Of a stretch of DNA of 64,000 nt, positions 10,626 to 24,100 are shown in pieces (position 1 is the stretch's first letter; each line of letters begins with the position of its first letter). The stretch covers positions 744,001 through 808,000 of the forward strand of contig JBAWUJ010000051.1 in NCBI GenBank assembly GCA_037176705.1. The letters run 5' to 3'. This DNA is from Molossus alvarezi. Taxonomy: Eukaryota; Chordata; Mammalia; Chiroptera; Molossidae. A model generated the notes under the pieces. That model was not told the origin of the DNA. It searched no databases and saw only the letters and a list, made by a program, of their open reading frames with translations. The position numbers and the translations under genes are program-made.

Positions 10626-13600
10626 AGTGAAACTGCCATTTACCCACTGATTCCACTTCTAGGGATACATTATTCTAAGAACCTGGAAACATCCTTGAGA
10701 AGCAATATATACACCCCTATGCTCATAGAAGTGATATGTACAATAGCTTAGATCTGGAAACAGACCAAGTAGCCATCAGTAGTTGAGTGAATAAAAAAGC
10801 TCAGGTGCATTGGCACAATTGAATACCATGCAGCTGTAAAAAGGAAGGATCTATCATCAAACTTTGAGACAGAATGAACGGACCTGGAGAGGATTATGCT
10901 AAGCAGAATAAGCCAGTCAGAGAAAGAAACACATCCCATGAACTCACTTCCAGGTGTCATCTAATAAATAACATAAAATGATGAACAAAATAGTTGCAGT
11001 CATGGAAGCTTCTAATAGACTAAAAATGAATCTCATAGAGAAGGAGGTAGGTGGGAAGACATAGATGGAGAACCCCCTAACACAGGCGATAGTGTAGTGG
11101 AGGGCGGAGGGGTGGGAGGTGGGAGCAGGGGAGAGGGAGATAAATGGGAAACAGTGGGACCACCTGTAATGTCGTGAACAATAAAGATATGAAATTTTAT
11201 AAATAATGCAATTTATAGAATAAATAAATAATACAAAAGAAGTTTAGGAAAATGCAAAAATACTCGAGTGAATGTGAAGTGCAATGACGCAAAAGTCTCT
11301 TTTCTGGTATTTCTAATATTTGGCGGACAGTGACACTGTATCGGGTCTGAAAGGGTCTGTGAGTGAGAGTGGGTGGCAGGGAAGTGATGGGGACCCAGAT
11401 TCCTTTGGGAATTAGACTCTAGAAGGGATCTCAGGGGAGAAGCAGGGCAGCATCTGGAACCCGTGTCCCCTTTGACAGCATGGAGTCCTGGAGTTGGGTC
11501 AACTCGTCACCTATACTCACCCTGTGGTGGCCGTCCTGCCGTGTCGCAGGCGTGATGGACACCTGTGCCTCCTGCGGAGGGGTGGAGTTGAGGACCCCAT
11601 CTGACAGCTCCTGTCCTTTCTCCTGTGCGGAGCTCTGTAAAGACAGTTCCCAGTCACCAGACAAGCAGCCTCAGAGCTCAGTTTTCGCTGGTTCTCGGGC
11701 CCCGGTGACCCTCCATTCCAGACCCACTCACTCCATGACTCACTTTCAACGTCCACTGGCAAGGAAAAGGTGTGATATTCTGAGAACCTAGATTTCCAAT
11801 GGAAGAGGACAGAGGCCTCTTGGCAAGCCCCTCACCACCTGCCCTGTCCTGACGTATGGACATGACGGGACCTCTAGGTTATTCTCCACCCGGTAGCATG
11901 TTCCTGCCCCTGGGGATCCTCCCTTCATGTCCCTCTTCTCCCACATGAAGAGGAGGGAGTGTGTGCTGCACAGGGATGGCTCTCAGAGCTGCCCTGGCCT
12001 CGAGTGGTCCGACCCAAGCTGCCCTGTGTTACCTCAGGCGATCTTCTCCTAAACGGGTAAAGACGTCGGAGATGAGGGTTGAACCAACGTCCGGAAAAAC
12101 TCTCACTGCGGGGTCTCTGGAAACAGAAGCCCCGATGAGTGGGAACACAGCAGGAGAACATCTTGCACTCTCAAGTGTCTCTTACCAAATGAGCTGGTGG
12201 TTGGGCAGTTGGTAGGAGTTGGGTGCCGGGTTACGAGGGTTCTAAGTTCTTTTGAGGTGTGACCTCATTGCCTGAGGGCCTTTCCTGTGCCCCCTCATCT
12301 AATAGCTGCTATACAGACTGTCCTTTGGCCCACTGAATGATCTCCACCTTTCTCCATGGAAGACCATCTTTGTGCACAGTGACACCAACACACCTTTTTA
12401 CACAGCCCCCTTGAAGGTCTGAGTGCAACCAGGTCCTAGATCTGGGGAGACAGACCTGCGTTCAGACCCAACCCCTATTCTCACCTCTTCTTGATCCTGG
12501 ATAAGTCACTGTGCCTTTCAGGGCCTGTCTGTCTCCTGCCTGCACAATAAATTGTTCTAGCAGGTGCTTCTTGGGGATGTTCAGGGTCATGTGAGGTAAC
12601 AGCTACCAAGTTGGAGGAGGGCTGTCCTATGAAGGTGGTGTGTCCAACCCTTTTTTATGCCTGTTGTCACCTCCCCTGTGCCCGCTTTTGTCCCAATCCC
12701 ACCTGTACTCTTCACATCCAGAATGTGTGTGCATGGGTGTGTGTTCACGCATGTGCGGGAGCACATCCCAGTGCTCTCATTCTGGATCCCAGAACATAAT
12801 GACTCCCCCATATTCAGGAATATGCAGGAGCTTCCCCATAGATCAGGATCTCCAATTTCCAATCCAACTCTTTGTGAAAGGCTGGAGTTCTGGACTGGAA
12901 GGTCTGAACATTACTGAACTCTGGATTCTGAATGTCATGTACTTTGGTCAATTTCTAGAATATTGTTTTTCAAACTGATAGGTCACTGGTCCTCCCTGCC
13001 CTGACCCTTCCCAGGGACCCCTGTATACCTCTCTGTCTCTTCATGAGAGAGCTCCTGTCCCCCTGCCCTGCTGTCTTTATGAAAGGTTCCCTGTCCCCCC
13101 TTTGCTCTGCCTTCCCATGGAGGGCCCCTATCTCCCCTGTTCTGACCCCTTTGTCTCGTCCCTCATGGATGGTCCTGTCCATGCCCTGCCCCTCAGTCAC
13201 AGGCACCCAAAGGGCGTGCCCCAGTACCTGGTGTTCCCTCCTGCCTGCAGCGGCCATGTTTCCGCTCTGTACCTGGAGCACAGCTCACCCTCTTCATCTG
13301 TCTAACCCCCCCAGTGCACTTAGGAAACATCTCGAATATCATTTCAAATGTGAAATCACCCGTGGTCTCCAGAGAGAAATGTGGGGGTGTAGTGGAGGGT
13401 AGATCTGTGATAAATGTTCATAGAAAAAGACTTGACTGGGGTCTTGAACACTCAATATACAGATGATGTATACCTAAAACCTATGTTGTTTAATTAGCCG
13501 ACGTCACCCCAATACAGGCGATTAAAACTTAATAAAAGGTGGGGGAACTCTGAGGGTGATTAGATCACCAGAGTGGATAGGTTTAATACAATATGAAGAG

Positions 13601-15816
13601 ACCCCATACGAGACTTATCGGAGGGATTATTCTGTAACTTGTATTCATGTCTAACTACTATGCGGTACATCTGAAACCAATGTTAAATAGCAACGCTAAT
13701 TGAAAAAAAATTAGTATTATTAAAAACTTTCAAAAATAGACATCTAAATATAAATCACAGTGATCTCTAAAAAAGAAATAAATCAGATCATGACACTCTC
13801 AGGTGTAAAAGCCACAGTGGCCCCAGAAGGGTCAGCTGTCCAGCCAGATCCATGGCCGCAATGGTGACCCTGATGGGAGAGCCATGCCCTGTCTTCCCCA
13901 TCCAGCTGCCTCTGCCGCTGTTCTGGTGGCAGTGGGCATGGTGCCCACAAATCTGTGCTCCCTTCACAGTGTGCTAGGTGGCACATTGGCTGCTTAGTTC
14001 TAGTGGAAGCAGGCACAGAAACAAAAATGATGTTTAACTTTTATTGGTTGTAATAGCATTTTCAATGCACCCAAGGGAACTTTACCCACCCTCTGACAAA
14101 TTGGAAGTTCATAGCACTACCGGCCTACCTCAAGAAACAAGAAAAATCACAAATAGACTACCTAACCTCACAACTTAAAAAACTAGAGAGAAAGCAAAAA
14201 GAAAACCCCAGAGCAAGTGGAAGGAAGGAAATAGTAAAGATCAGAGCAGAAATAAACAACATAGAGTAAAAAAAAAAAAAAAAAAAAAAATTCAAAGGTC
14301 AATAAAACAAAGAGTTGGTTTTTCGAGGAGATCAACAAGTTTGAAGGACCCTTAGCTAGACTCACCAAGAAAAAAGAGAGAGAGAATCCAAATACACAAA
14401 ATCAGAAATGAAAGAGGAAAACTACGGAAATACAAAAGATCGTTAACAGCTACTATGAACAATTATATAGCAACAAATTCGACAATATAAGCAAAATGGA
14501 CAAATTTCTAAAAACACATAGTCCCCCAAAACTGGACCATGAAGAGATGGAGAACTTGAACAGACCAATAACAGCCAATAACAAGGAAACTGAAGATGTA
14601 ATCAAGACTCTCCCAGCAAACAAAAGCCCAGGCCGGAATTGCTTCACGGGGGAGTTTTACCGGACATTCAAGAGAAAACTTACACCCATTCTCCTCAAAC
14701 TATTTCAAAAATTCAAGAAGAAGAAAGACTTCCTATCTCGTTTTATGATGCCAGCATAAGTCTAATTCCAAAACCAGAGAAAGACATTACAAAGAAAGAA
14801 AACTACAGGCCAATAACCCTGATGAACACAGACACCAAAATCCTGAACAAAATACTAGCAAATTGGATCCAGCAATACATCAAAAACAGTATTCACCATG
14901 ACCAAGTGGGATTCATCCCAGGGATGCAAGGCTGGTACAATATTCACCAATCAAAAAACGTGATACACCACATAAATAAAATGAAGAAGAAAAACCACAC
15001 GATCATATCAATAGATGCCGAAAACGCCTTCGACAAAATCCAGCATCCATTTCTGATAAAAACGCACAGCAGTGTTGGAATAGAGGGACCATATCTCGAC
15101 CTAATAATGGCCATATGTGAAAGACCTACAGCCAACATCCTACTCAATGGGCAAAAATTAAAAGCATTTCCCGTGAGAACAGGAACAAGACAGGATGCCC
15201 ACTTTTGCCACTCTTATTCAAGTAGCGCTGGGAATTTTAGCCACAGACATCTGACAAGTAGAAAAAATAAAAGCCATCCAAATGGAAAGGAGCATGTGAA
15301 ACTGTCCTTAGTTGCAGATGACATAATAGTGTACATAGAGAACTCATACAACCTAACAAAAAGAAACCCGAAACACCAATCAGAAATAACATATGTACCC
15401 CTATGTTCATAGCAGCACTATCTACAATAGCTTACGATCTGGAAACAACCCAAGTGTCCGTCAGTAGATGAGTGGATTGAAAAGCTGTGGCATACGTCCA
15501 CAATGGAATACTTTGCAGCTCTAAGAGGGAAAGATCTCTTATTTTTTGAAATGGCATGGAAGGACCTGGAGAGTGTTATGCTAAGCGAAAAAATCCAGGC
15601 AGAGAGAGACGAATATCACATGATCTCACGTATGTGTGGAATATAATGAACAAAACAAACTGCTGAACAAAATTAACCCAGAGACGTAGAGGTGGGGTAC
15701 AGACGGACAAACCTCAGATGAAGGCAGTTTAGGGAAAAGATACAAACCACAGAAATCACATGCACGTATGCATGACCAATGAACATAGACAACATAGCCG
15801 GGGATGTGGCAAGGGC
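10543..15816 (+). repeat. Array unit 3 (5274 bp)
   Basis: It carries the long A-rich form at 10619-10626 (3 bp longer). It has a to c at 13361, a change shared only with unit 7 (34457). The internal A run is 23. Confidence 0.95.
10626..11195 (+). mobile_element. L1B 3' fragment, unit 3
   Basis: Preceded by the long A-rich form; otherwise as in unit 1. Confidence 0.75.
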
Positions 15817-15895
15817 GGGAAAGTGGAGGAAGGTGTCAATGGACAAAAAATAAGAAACATCTGTAATAAAAAATAATATAGAGAACAACAACAAA
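14103..15895 (+). mobile_element. L1A, unit 3
   Basis: Same structure; internal A run of 23; tail of the short form. Confidence 0.9.
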
Positions 15896-18800
15896 TAGTG
15901 AAACTGCCATTTACCCACTGATTCCACTTCTAGGGATACATTATTCTAAGAACCTGGAAACATCCTTGAGAAGCAATATATACACCCCTATGCTCATAGA
16001 AGTGATATGTACAATAGCTTAGATCTGGAAACAGACCAAGTAGCCATCAGTAGTTGAGTGAATAAAAAAGCTCAGGTGCATTGGCACAATTGAATACCAT
16101 GCAGCTGTAAAAAGGAAGGATCTATCATCAAACTTTGAGACAGAATGAACGGACCTGGAGAGGATTATGCTAAGCAGAATAAGCCAGTCAGAGAAAGAAA
16201 CACATCCCATGAACTCACTTCCAGGTGTCATCTAATAAATAACATAAAATGATGAACAAAATAGTTGCAGTCATGGAAGCTTCTAATAGACTAAAAATGA
16301 ATCTCATAGAGAAGGAGGTAGGTGGGAAGACATAGATGGAGAACCCCCTAACACAGGCGATAGTGTAGTGGAGGGCGGAGGGGTGGGAGGTGGGAGCAGG
16401 GGAGAGGGAGATAAATGGGAAACAGTGGGACCACCTGTAATGTCGTGAACAATAAAGATATGAAATTTTATAAATAATGCAATTTATAGAATAAATAAAT
16501 AATACAAAAGAAGTTTAGGAAAATGCAAAAATACTCGAGTGAATGTGAAGTGCAATGACGCAAAAGTCTCTTTTCTGGTATTTCTAATATTTGGCGGACA
16601 GTGACACTGTATCGGGTCTGAAAGGGTCTGTGAGTGAGAGTGGGTGGCAGGGAAGTGATGGGGACCCAGATTCCTTTGGGAATTAGACTCTAGAAGGGAT
16701 CTCAGGGGAGAAGCAGGGCAGCATCTGGAACCCGTGTCCCCTTTGACAGCATGGAGTCCTGGAGTTGGGTCAACTCGTCACCTATACTCACCCTGTGGTG
16801 GCCGTCCTGCCGTGTCGCAGGCGTGATGGACACCTGTGCCTCCTGCGGAGGGGTGGAGTTGAGGACCCCATCTGACAGCTCCTGTCCTTTCTCCTGTGCG
16901 GAGCTCTGTAAAGACAGTTCCCAGTCACCAGACAAGCAGCCTCAGAGCTCAGTTTTCGCTGGTTCTCGGGCCCCGGTGACCCTCCATTCCAGACCCACTC
17001 ACTCCATGACTCACTTTCAACGTCCACTGGCAAGGAAAAGGTGTGATATTCTGAGAACCTAGATTTCCAATGGAAGAGGACAGAGGCCTCTTGGCAAGCC
17101 CCTCACCACCTGCCCTGTCCTGACGTATGGACATGACGGGACCTCTAGGTTATTCTCCACCCGGTAGCATGTTCCTGCCCCTGGGGATCCTCCCTTCATG
17201 TCCCTCTTCTCCCACATGAAGAGGAGGGAGTGTGTGCTGCACAGGGATGGCTCTCAGAGCTGCCCTGGCCTCGAGTGGTCCGACCCAAGCTGCCCTGTGT
17301 TACCTCAGGCGATCTTCTCCTAAACGGGTAAAGACGTCGGAGATGAGGGTTGAACCAACGTCCGGAAAAACTCTCACTGCGGGGTCTCTGGAAACAGAAG
17401 CCCCGATGAGTGGGAACACAGCAGGAGAACATCTTGCACTCTCAAGTGTCTCTTACCAAATGAGCTGGTGGTTGGGCAGTTGGTAGGAGTTGGGTGCCGG
17501 GTTACGAGGGTTCTAAGTTCTTTTGAGGTGTGACCTCATTGCCTGAGGGCCTTTCCTGTGCCCCCTCATCTAATAGCTGCTATACAGACTGTCCTTTGGC
17601 CCACTGAATGATCTCCACCTTTCTCCATGGAAGACCATCTTTGTGCACAGTGACACCAACACACCTTTTTACACAGCCCCCTTGAAGGTCTGAGTGCAAC
17701 CAGGTCCTAGATCTGGGGAGACAGACCTGCGTTCAGACCCAACCCCTATTCTCACCTCTTCTTGATCCTGGATAAGTCACTGTGCCTTTCAGGGCCTGTC
17801 TGTCTCCTGCCTGCACAATAAATTGTTCTAGCAGGTGCTTCTTGGGGATGTTCAGGGTCATGTGAGGTAACAGCTACCAAGTTGGAGGAGGGCTGTCCTA
17901 TGAAGGTGGTGTGTCCAACCCTTTTTTATGCCTGTTGTCACCTCCCCTGTGCCCGCTTTTGTCCCAATCCCACCTGTACTCTTCACATCCAGAATGTGTG
18001 TGCATGGGTGTGTGTTCACGCATGTGCGGGAGCACATCCCAGTGCTCTCATTCTGGATCCCAGAACATAATGACTCCCCCATATTCAGGAATATGCAGGA
18101 GCTTCCCCATAGATCAGGATCTCCAATTTCCAATCCAACTCTTTGTGAAAGGCTGGAGTTCTGGACTGGAAGGTCTGAACATTACTGAACTCTGGATTCT
18201 GAATGTCATGTACTTTGGTCAATTTCTAGAATATTGTTTTTCAAACTGATAGGTCACTGGTCCTCCCTGCCCTGACCCTTCCCAGGGACCCCTGTATACC
18301 TCTCTGTCTCTTCATGAGAGAGCTCCTGTCCCCCTGCCCTGCTGTCTTTATGAAAGGTTCCCTGTCCCCCCTTTGCTCTGCCTTCCCATGGAGGGCCCCT
18401 ATCTCCCCTGTTCTGACCCCTTTGTCTCGTCCCTCATGGATGGTCCTGTCCATGCCCTGCCCCTCAGTCACAGGCACCCAAAGGGCGTGCCCCAGTACCT
18501 GGTGTTCCCTCCTGCCTGCAGCGGCCATGTTTCCGCTCTGTACCTGGAGCACAGCTCACCCTCTTCATCTGTCTAACCCCCCCAGTGCACTTAGGAAACA
18601 TCTCGAATATCATTTCAAATGTGAAATCACCAGTGGTCTCCAGAGAGAAATGTGGGGGTGTAGTGGAGGGTAGATCTGTGATAAATGTTCATAGAAAAAG
18701 ACTTGACTGGGGTCTTGAACACTCAATATACAGATGATGTATACCTAAAACCTATGTTGTTTAATTAGCCGACGTCACCCCAATACAGGCGATTAAAACT

Positions 18801-21088
18801 TAATAAAAGGTGGGGGAACTCTGAGGGTGATTAGATCACCAGAGTGGATAGGTTTAATACAATATGAAGAGACCCCATACGAGACTTATCGGAGGGATTA
18901 TTCTGTAACTTGTATTCATGTCTAACTACTATGCGGTACATCTGAAACCAATGTTAAATAGCAACGCTAATTGAAAAAAAATTAGTATTATTAAAAACTT
19001 TCAAAAATAGACATCTAAATATAAATCACAGTGATCTCTAAAAAAGAAATAAATCAGATCATGACACTCTCAGGTGTAAAAGCCACAGTGGCCCCAGAAG
19101 GGTCAGCTGTCCAGCCAGATCCATGGCCGCAATGGTGACCCTGATGGGAGAGCCATGCCCTGTCTTCCCCATCCAGCTGCCTCTGCCGCTGTTCTGGTGG
19201 CAGTGGGCATGGTGCCCACAAATCTGTGCTCCCTTCACAGTGTGCTAGGTGGCACATTGGCTGCTTAGTTCTAGTGGAAGCAGGCACAGAAACAAAAATG
19301 ATGTTTAACTTTTATTGGTTGTAATAGCATTTTCAATGCACCCAAGGGAACTTTACCCACCCTCTGACAAATTGGAAGTTCATAGCACTACCGGCCTACC
19401 TCAAGAAACAAGAAAAATCACAAATAGACTACCTAACCTCACAACTTAAAAAACTAGAGAGAAAGCAAAAAGAAAACCCCAGAGCAAGTGGAAGGAAGGA
19501 AATAGTAAAGATCAGAGCAGAAATAAACAACATAGAGTAAAAAAAAAAAAAAAAAAAAAAAATTCAAAGGTCAATAAAACAAAGAGTTGGTTTTTCGAGG
19601 AGATCAACAAGTTTGAAGGACCCTTAGCTAGACTCACCAAGAAAAAAGAGAGAGAGAATCCAAATACACAAAATCAGAAATGAAAGAGGAAAACTACGGA
19701 AATACAAAAGATCGTTAACAGCTACTATGAACAATTATATAGCAACAAATTCGACAATATAAGCAAAATGGACAAATTTCTAAAAACACATAGTCCCCCA
19801 AAACTGGACCATGAAGAGATGGAGAACTTGAACAGACCAATAACAGCCAATAACAAGGAAACTGAAGATGTAATCAAGACTCTCCCAGCAAACAAAAGCC
19901 CAGGCCGGAATTGCTTCACGGGGGAGTTTTACCGGACATTCAAGAGAAAACTTACACCCATTCTCCTCAAACTATTTCAAAAATTCAAGAAGAAGAAAGA
20001 CTTCCTATCTCGTTTTATGATGCCAGCATAAGTCTAATTCCAAAACCAGAGAAAGACATTACAAAGAAAGAAAACTACAGGCCAATAACCCTGATGAACA
20101 CAGACACCAAAATCCTGAACAAAATACTAGCAAATTGGATCCAGCAATACATCAAAAACAGTATTCACCATGACCAAGTGGGATTCATCCCAGGGATGCA
20201 AGGCTGGTACAATATTCACCAATCAAAAAACGTGATACACCACATAAATAAAATGAAGAAGAAAAACCACACGATCATATCAATAGATGCCGAAAACGCC
20301 TTCGACAAAATCCAGCATCCATTTCTGATAAAAACGCACAGCAGTGTTGGAATAGAGGGACCATATCTCGACCTAATAATGGCCATATGTGAAAGACCTA
20401 CAGCCAACATCCTACTCAATGGGCAAAAATTAAAAGCATTTCCCGTGAGAACAGGAACAAGACAGGATGCCCACTTTTGCCACTCTTATTCAAGTAGCGC
20501 TGGGAATTTTAGCCACAGACATCTGACAAGTAGAAAAAATAAAAGCCATCCAAATGGAAAGGAGCATGTGAAACTGTCCTTAGTTGCAGATGACATAATA
20601 GTGTACATAGAGAACTCATACAACCTAACAAAAAGAAACCCGAAACACCAATCAGAAATAACATATGTACCCCTATGTTCATAGCAGCACTATCTACAAT
20701 AGCTTACGATCTGGAAACAACCCAAGTGTCCGTCAGTAGATGAGTGGATTGAAAAGCTGTGGCATACGTCCACAATGGAATACTTTGCAGCTCTAAGAGG
20801 GAAAGATCTCTTATTTTTTGAAATGGCATGGAAGGACCTGGAGAGTGTTATGCTAAGCAAAAAAATCCAGGCAGAGAGAGACGAATATCACATGATCTCA
20901 CGTATGTGTGGAATATAATGAACAAAACAAACTGCTGAACAAAATTAACCCAGAGACGTAGAGGTGGGGTACAGACGGACAAACCTCAGATGAAGGCAGT
21001 TTAGGGAAAAGATACAAACCACAGAAATCACATGCACGTATGCATGACCAATGAACATAGACAACATAGCCGGGGATGTGGCAAGGGC
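15817..21088 (+). repeat. Array unit 4 (5272 bp)
   Basis: It has the short A-rich form as in units 1 and 2, 24 A in the internal run, and a private g to a at 20859. It lies between two units with the long form (3 and 5), so this variant is not ordered simply along the array. Confidence 0.95.
15896..16466 (+). mobile_element. L1B 3' fragment, unit 4
   Basis: Preceded by the short A-rich form; otherwise as in unit 1. Confidence 0.75.
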
Positions 21089-21171
21089 GGGAAAGTGGAG
21101 GAAGGTGTCAATGGACAAAAAATAAGAAACATCTGTAATAAAAAATAATATAGAGAACAACAACAAAAAAA
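19374..21171 (+). mobile_element. L1A, unit 4
   Basis: Same structure; internal A run of 24; private substitution at 20859; tail of the long form. Confidence 0.9.
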
Positions 21172-24100
21172 AGTGAAACTGCCATTTACCCACTGATTCC
21201 ACTTCTAGGGATACATTATTCTAAGAACCTGGAAACATCCTTGAGAAGCAATATATACACTCCTATGCTCATAGAAGTGATATGTACAATAGCTTAGATC
21301 TGGAAACAGCCCAAGTAGCCATCAGTAGTTGAGTGAATAAAAAAGCTCAGGTGCATTGGCACAATTGAATACCATGCAGCTGTAAAAAGGAAGGATCTAT
21401 CATCAAACTTTGAGACAGAATGAACGGACCTGGAGAGGATTATGCTAAGCAGAATAAGCCAGTCAGAGAAAGAAACATATCCCATGAACTCACTTCCAGG
21501 TGTCATCTAATAAATAACATAAAATGATGAACAAAATAGTTGCAGTCATGGAAGCTTCTAATAGACTAAAAATGAATCTCATAGAGAAGGAGGTAGGTGG
21601 GAAGACATAGATGGAGAACCCCCTAACACAGGCGATAGTGTAGTGGAGGGCGGAGGGGTGGGAGGTGGGAGCAGGGGAGAGGGAGATAAATGGGAAACAG
21701 TGGGACCACCTGTAATGTCGTGAACAATAAAGATATGAAATTTTATAAATAATGCAATTTATAGAATAAATAAATAATACAAAAGAAGTTTAGGAAAATG
21801 CAAAAATACTCGAGTGAAGGTGAAGTGCAATGACGCAAAAGTCTCTTTAATGGTATTTCTAATATTTGGCGGACAGTGACACTGTATCGGGTCTGAAAGG
21901 GTCTGTGAGTGAGAGTGGGTGGCAGGGAAGTGATGGGGACCCAGATTCCTTTGGGAATTAGACTCTAGAAGGGATCTCAGGGGAGAAGCAGGGCAGCATC
22001 TGGAACCCGTGTCCCCTTTGACAGCATGGAGTCCTGGAGTTGGGTCAACTCGTCACCTATACTCACCCTGTGGTGGCCGTCCTGCAGTGTCGCAGGCGTG
22101 ATGGACACCTGTGCCTCCTGCGGAGGGGTGGAGTTGAGGACCCCATCTGACAGCTCCTGTCCTTTCTCCTGTGCGGAGCTCTGTAAAGACAGTTCCCAGT
22201 CACCAGACAAGCAGCCTCAGAGCTCAGTTTTCGCTGGTTCTCGGGCCCCGGTGACCCTCCATTCCAGACCCACTCACTCCATGACTCACTTTCAACGTCC
22301 ACTGGCAAGGAAAAGGTGTGATATTCTGAGAACCTAGATTTCCAATGGAAGAGGACAGAGGCCTCTTGGCAAGCCCCTCACCACCTGCCCTGTCCTGACG
22401 TATGGACATGACGGGACCTCTAGGTTATTCTCCACCCGGTAGCATGTTCCTGCCCCTGGGGATCCTCCCTTCATGTCCCTCTTCTCCCACATGAAGAGGA
22501 GGGAGTGTGTGCTGCACAGGGATGGCTCTCAGAGCTGCCCTGGCCTCGAGTGGTCCGACCCAAGCTGCCCTGTGTTACCTCAGGCGATCTTCTCCTAAAT
22601 GGGTAAAGACGTCGGAGATGAGGGTTGAACCAACGTCCGGAAAAACTCTCACTGCGGGGTCTCTGGAAACAGAAGCCCCGATGAGTGGGAACACAGCAGG
22701 AGAACATCTTGCACTCTCAAGTGTCTCTTACCAAATGAGCTGGTGGTTGGGCAGTTGGTAGGAGTTGGGTGCCGGGTTACGAGGGTTCTAAGTTCTTTTG
22801 AGGTGTGACCTCATTGCCTGAGGGCCTTTCCTGTGCCCCCTCATCTAATAGCTGCTATACAGACTGTCCTTTGGCCCACTGAATGATCTCCACCTTTCTC
22901 CATGGAAGACCATCTTTGTGCACAGTGACACCAACACACCTTTTTACACAGCCCCCTTGAAGGTCTGAGTGCAACCAGGTCCTAGATCTGGGGAGACAGA
23001 CCTGCGTTCAGACCCAACCCCTATTCTCACCTCTTCTTGATCCTGGATAAGTCACTGTGCCTTTCAGGGCCTGTCTGTCTCCTGCCTGCACAATAAATTG
23101 TTCTAGCAGGTGCTTCTTGGGGATGTTCAGGGTCATGTGAGGTAACAGCTACCAAGTTGGAGGAGGGCTGTCCTATGAAGGTGGTGTGTCCAACCCTTTT
23201 TTATGCCTGTTGTCACCTCCCCTGTGCCCGCTTTTGTCCCAATCCCACCTGTACTCTTCACATCCAGAATGTGTGTGCATGGGTGTGTGTTCACGCATGT
23301 GCGGGAGCACATCCCAGTGCTCTCATTCTGGATCCCAGAACATAATGACTCCCCCATATTCAGGAATATGCAGGAGCTTCCCCATAGATCAGGATCTCCA
23401 ATTTCCAATCCAACTCTTTGTGAAAGGCTGGAGTTCTGGACTGGAAGGTCTGAACATTACTGAACTCTGGATTCTGAATGTCATGTACTTTGGTCAATTT
23501 CTAGAATATTGTTTTTCAAACTGATAGGTCACTGGTCCTCCCTGCCCTGACCCTTCCCAGGGACCCCTGTATACCTCTCTGTCTCTTCATGAGAGAGCTC
23601 CTGTCCCCCTGCCCTGCTGTCTTTATGAAAGGTTCCCTGTCCCCCCTTTGCTCTGCCTTCCCATGGAGGGCCCCTATCTCCCCTGTTCTGACCCCTTTGT
23701 CTCGTCCCTCATGGATGGTCCTGTCCATGCCCTGCCCCTCAGTCACAGGCACCCAAAGGGCGTGCCCCAGTACCTGGTGTTCCCTCCTGCTTGCAGCGGC
23801 CATGTTTCCGCTCTGTACCTGGAGCACAGCTCACCCTCTTCATCTGTCTAACCCCCCCAGTGCACTTAGGAAACATCTCGAATATCATTTCAAATGTGAA
23901 ATCACCAGTGGTCTCCAGAGAGAAATGTGGGGGTGTAGTGGAGGGTAGATCTGTGATAAATGTTCATAGAAAAAGACTTGACTGGGGTCTTGAACACTCA
24001 ATATACAGATGATGTATACCTAAAACCTATGTTGTTTAATTAGCCGACGTCACCCCAATACAGGCGATTAAAACTTAATAAAAGGTGGGGGAACTCTGAG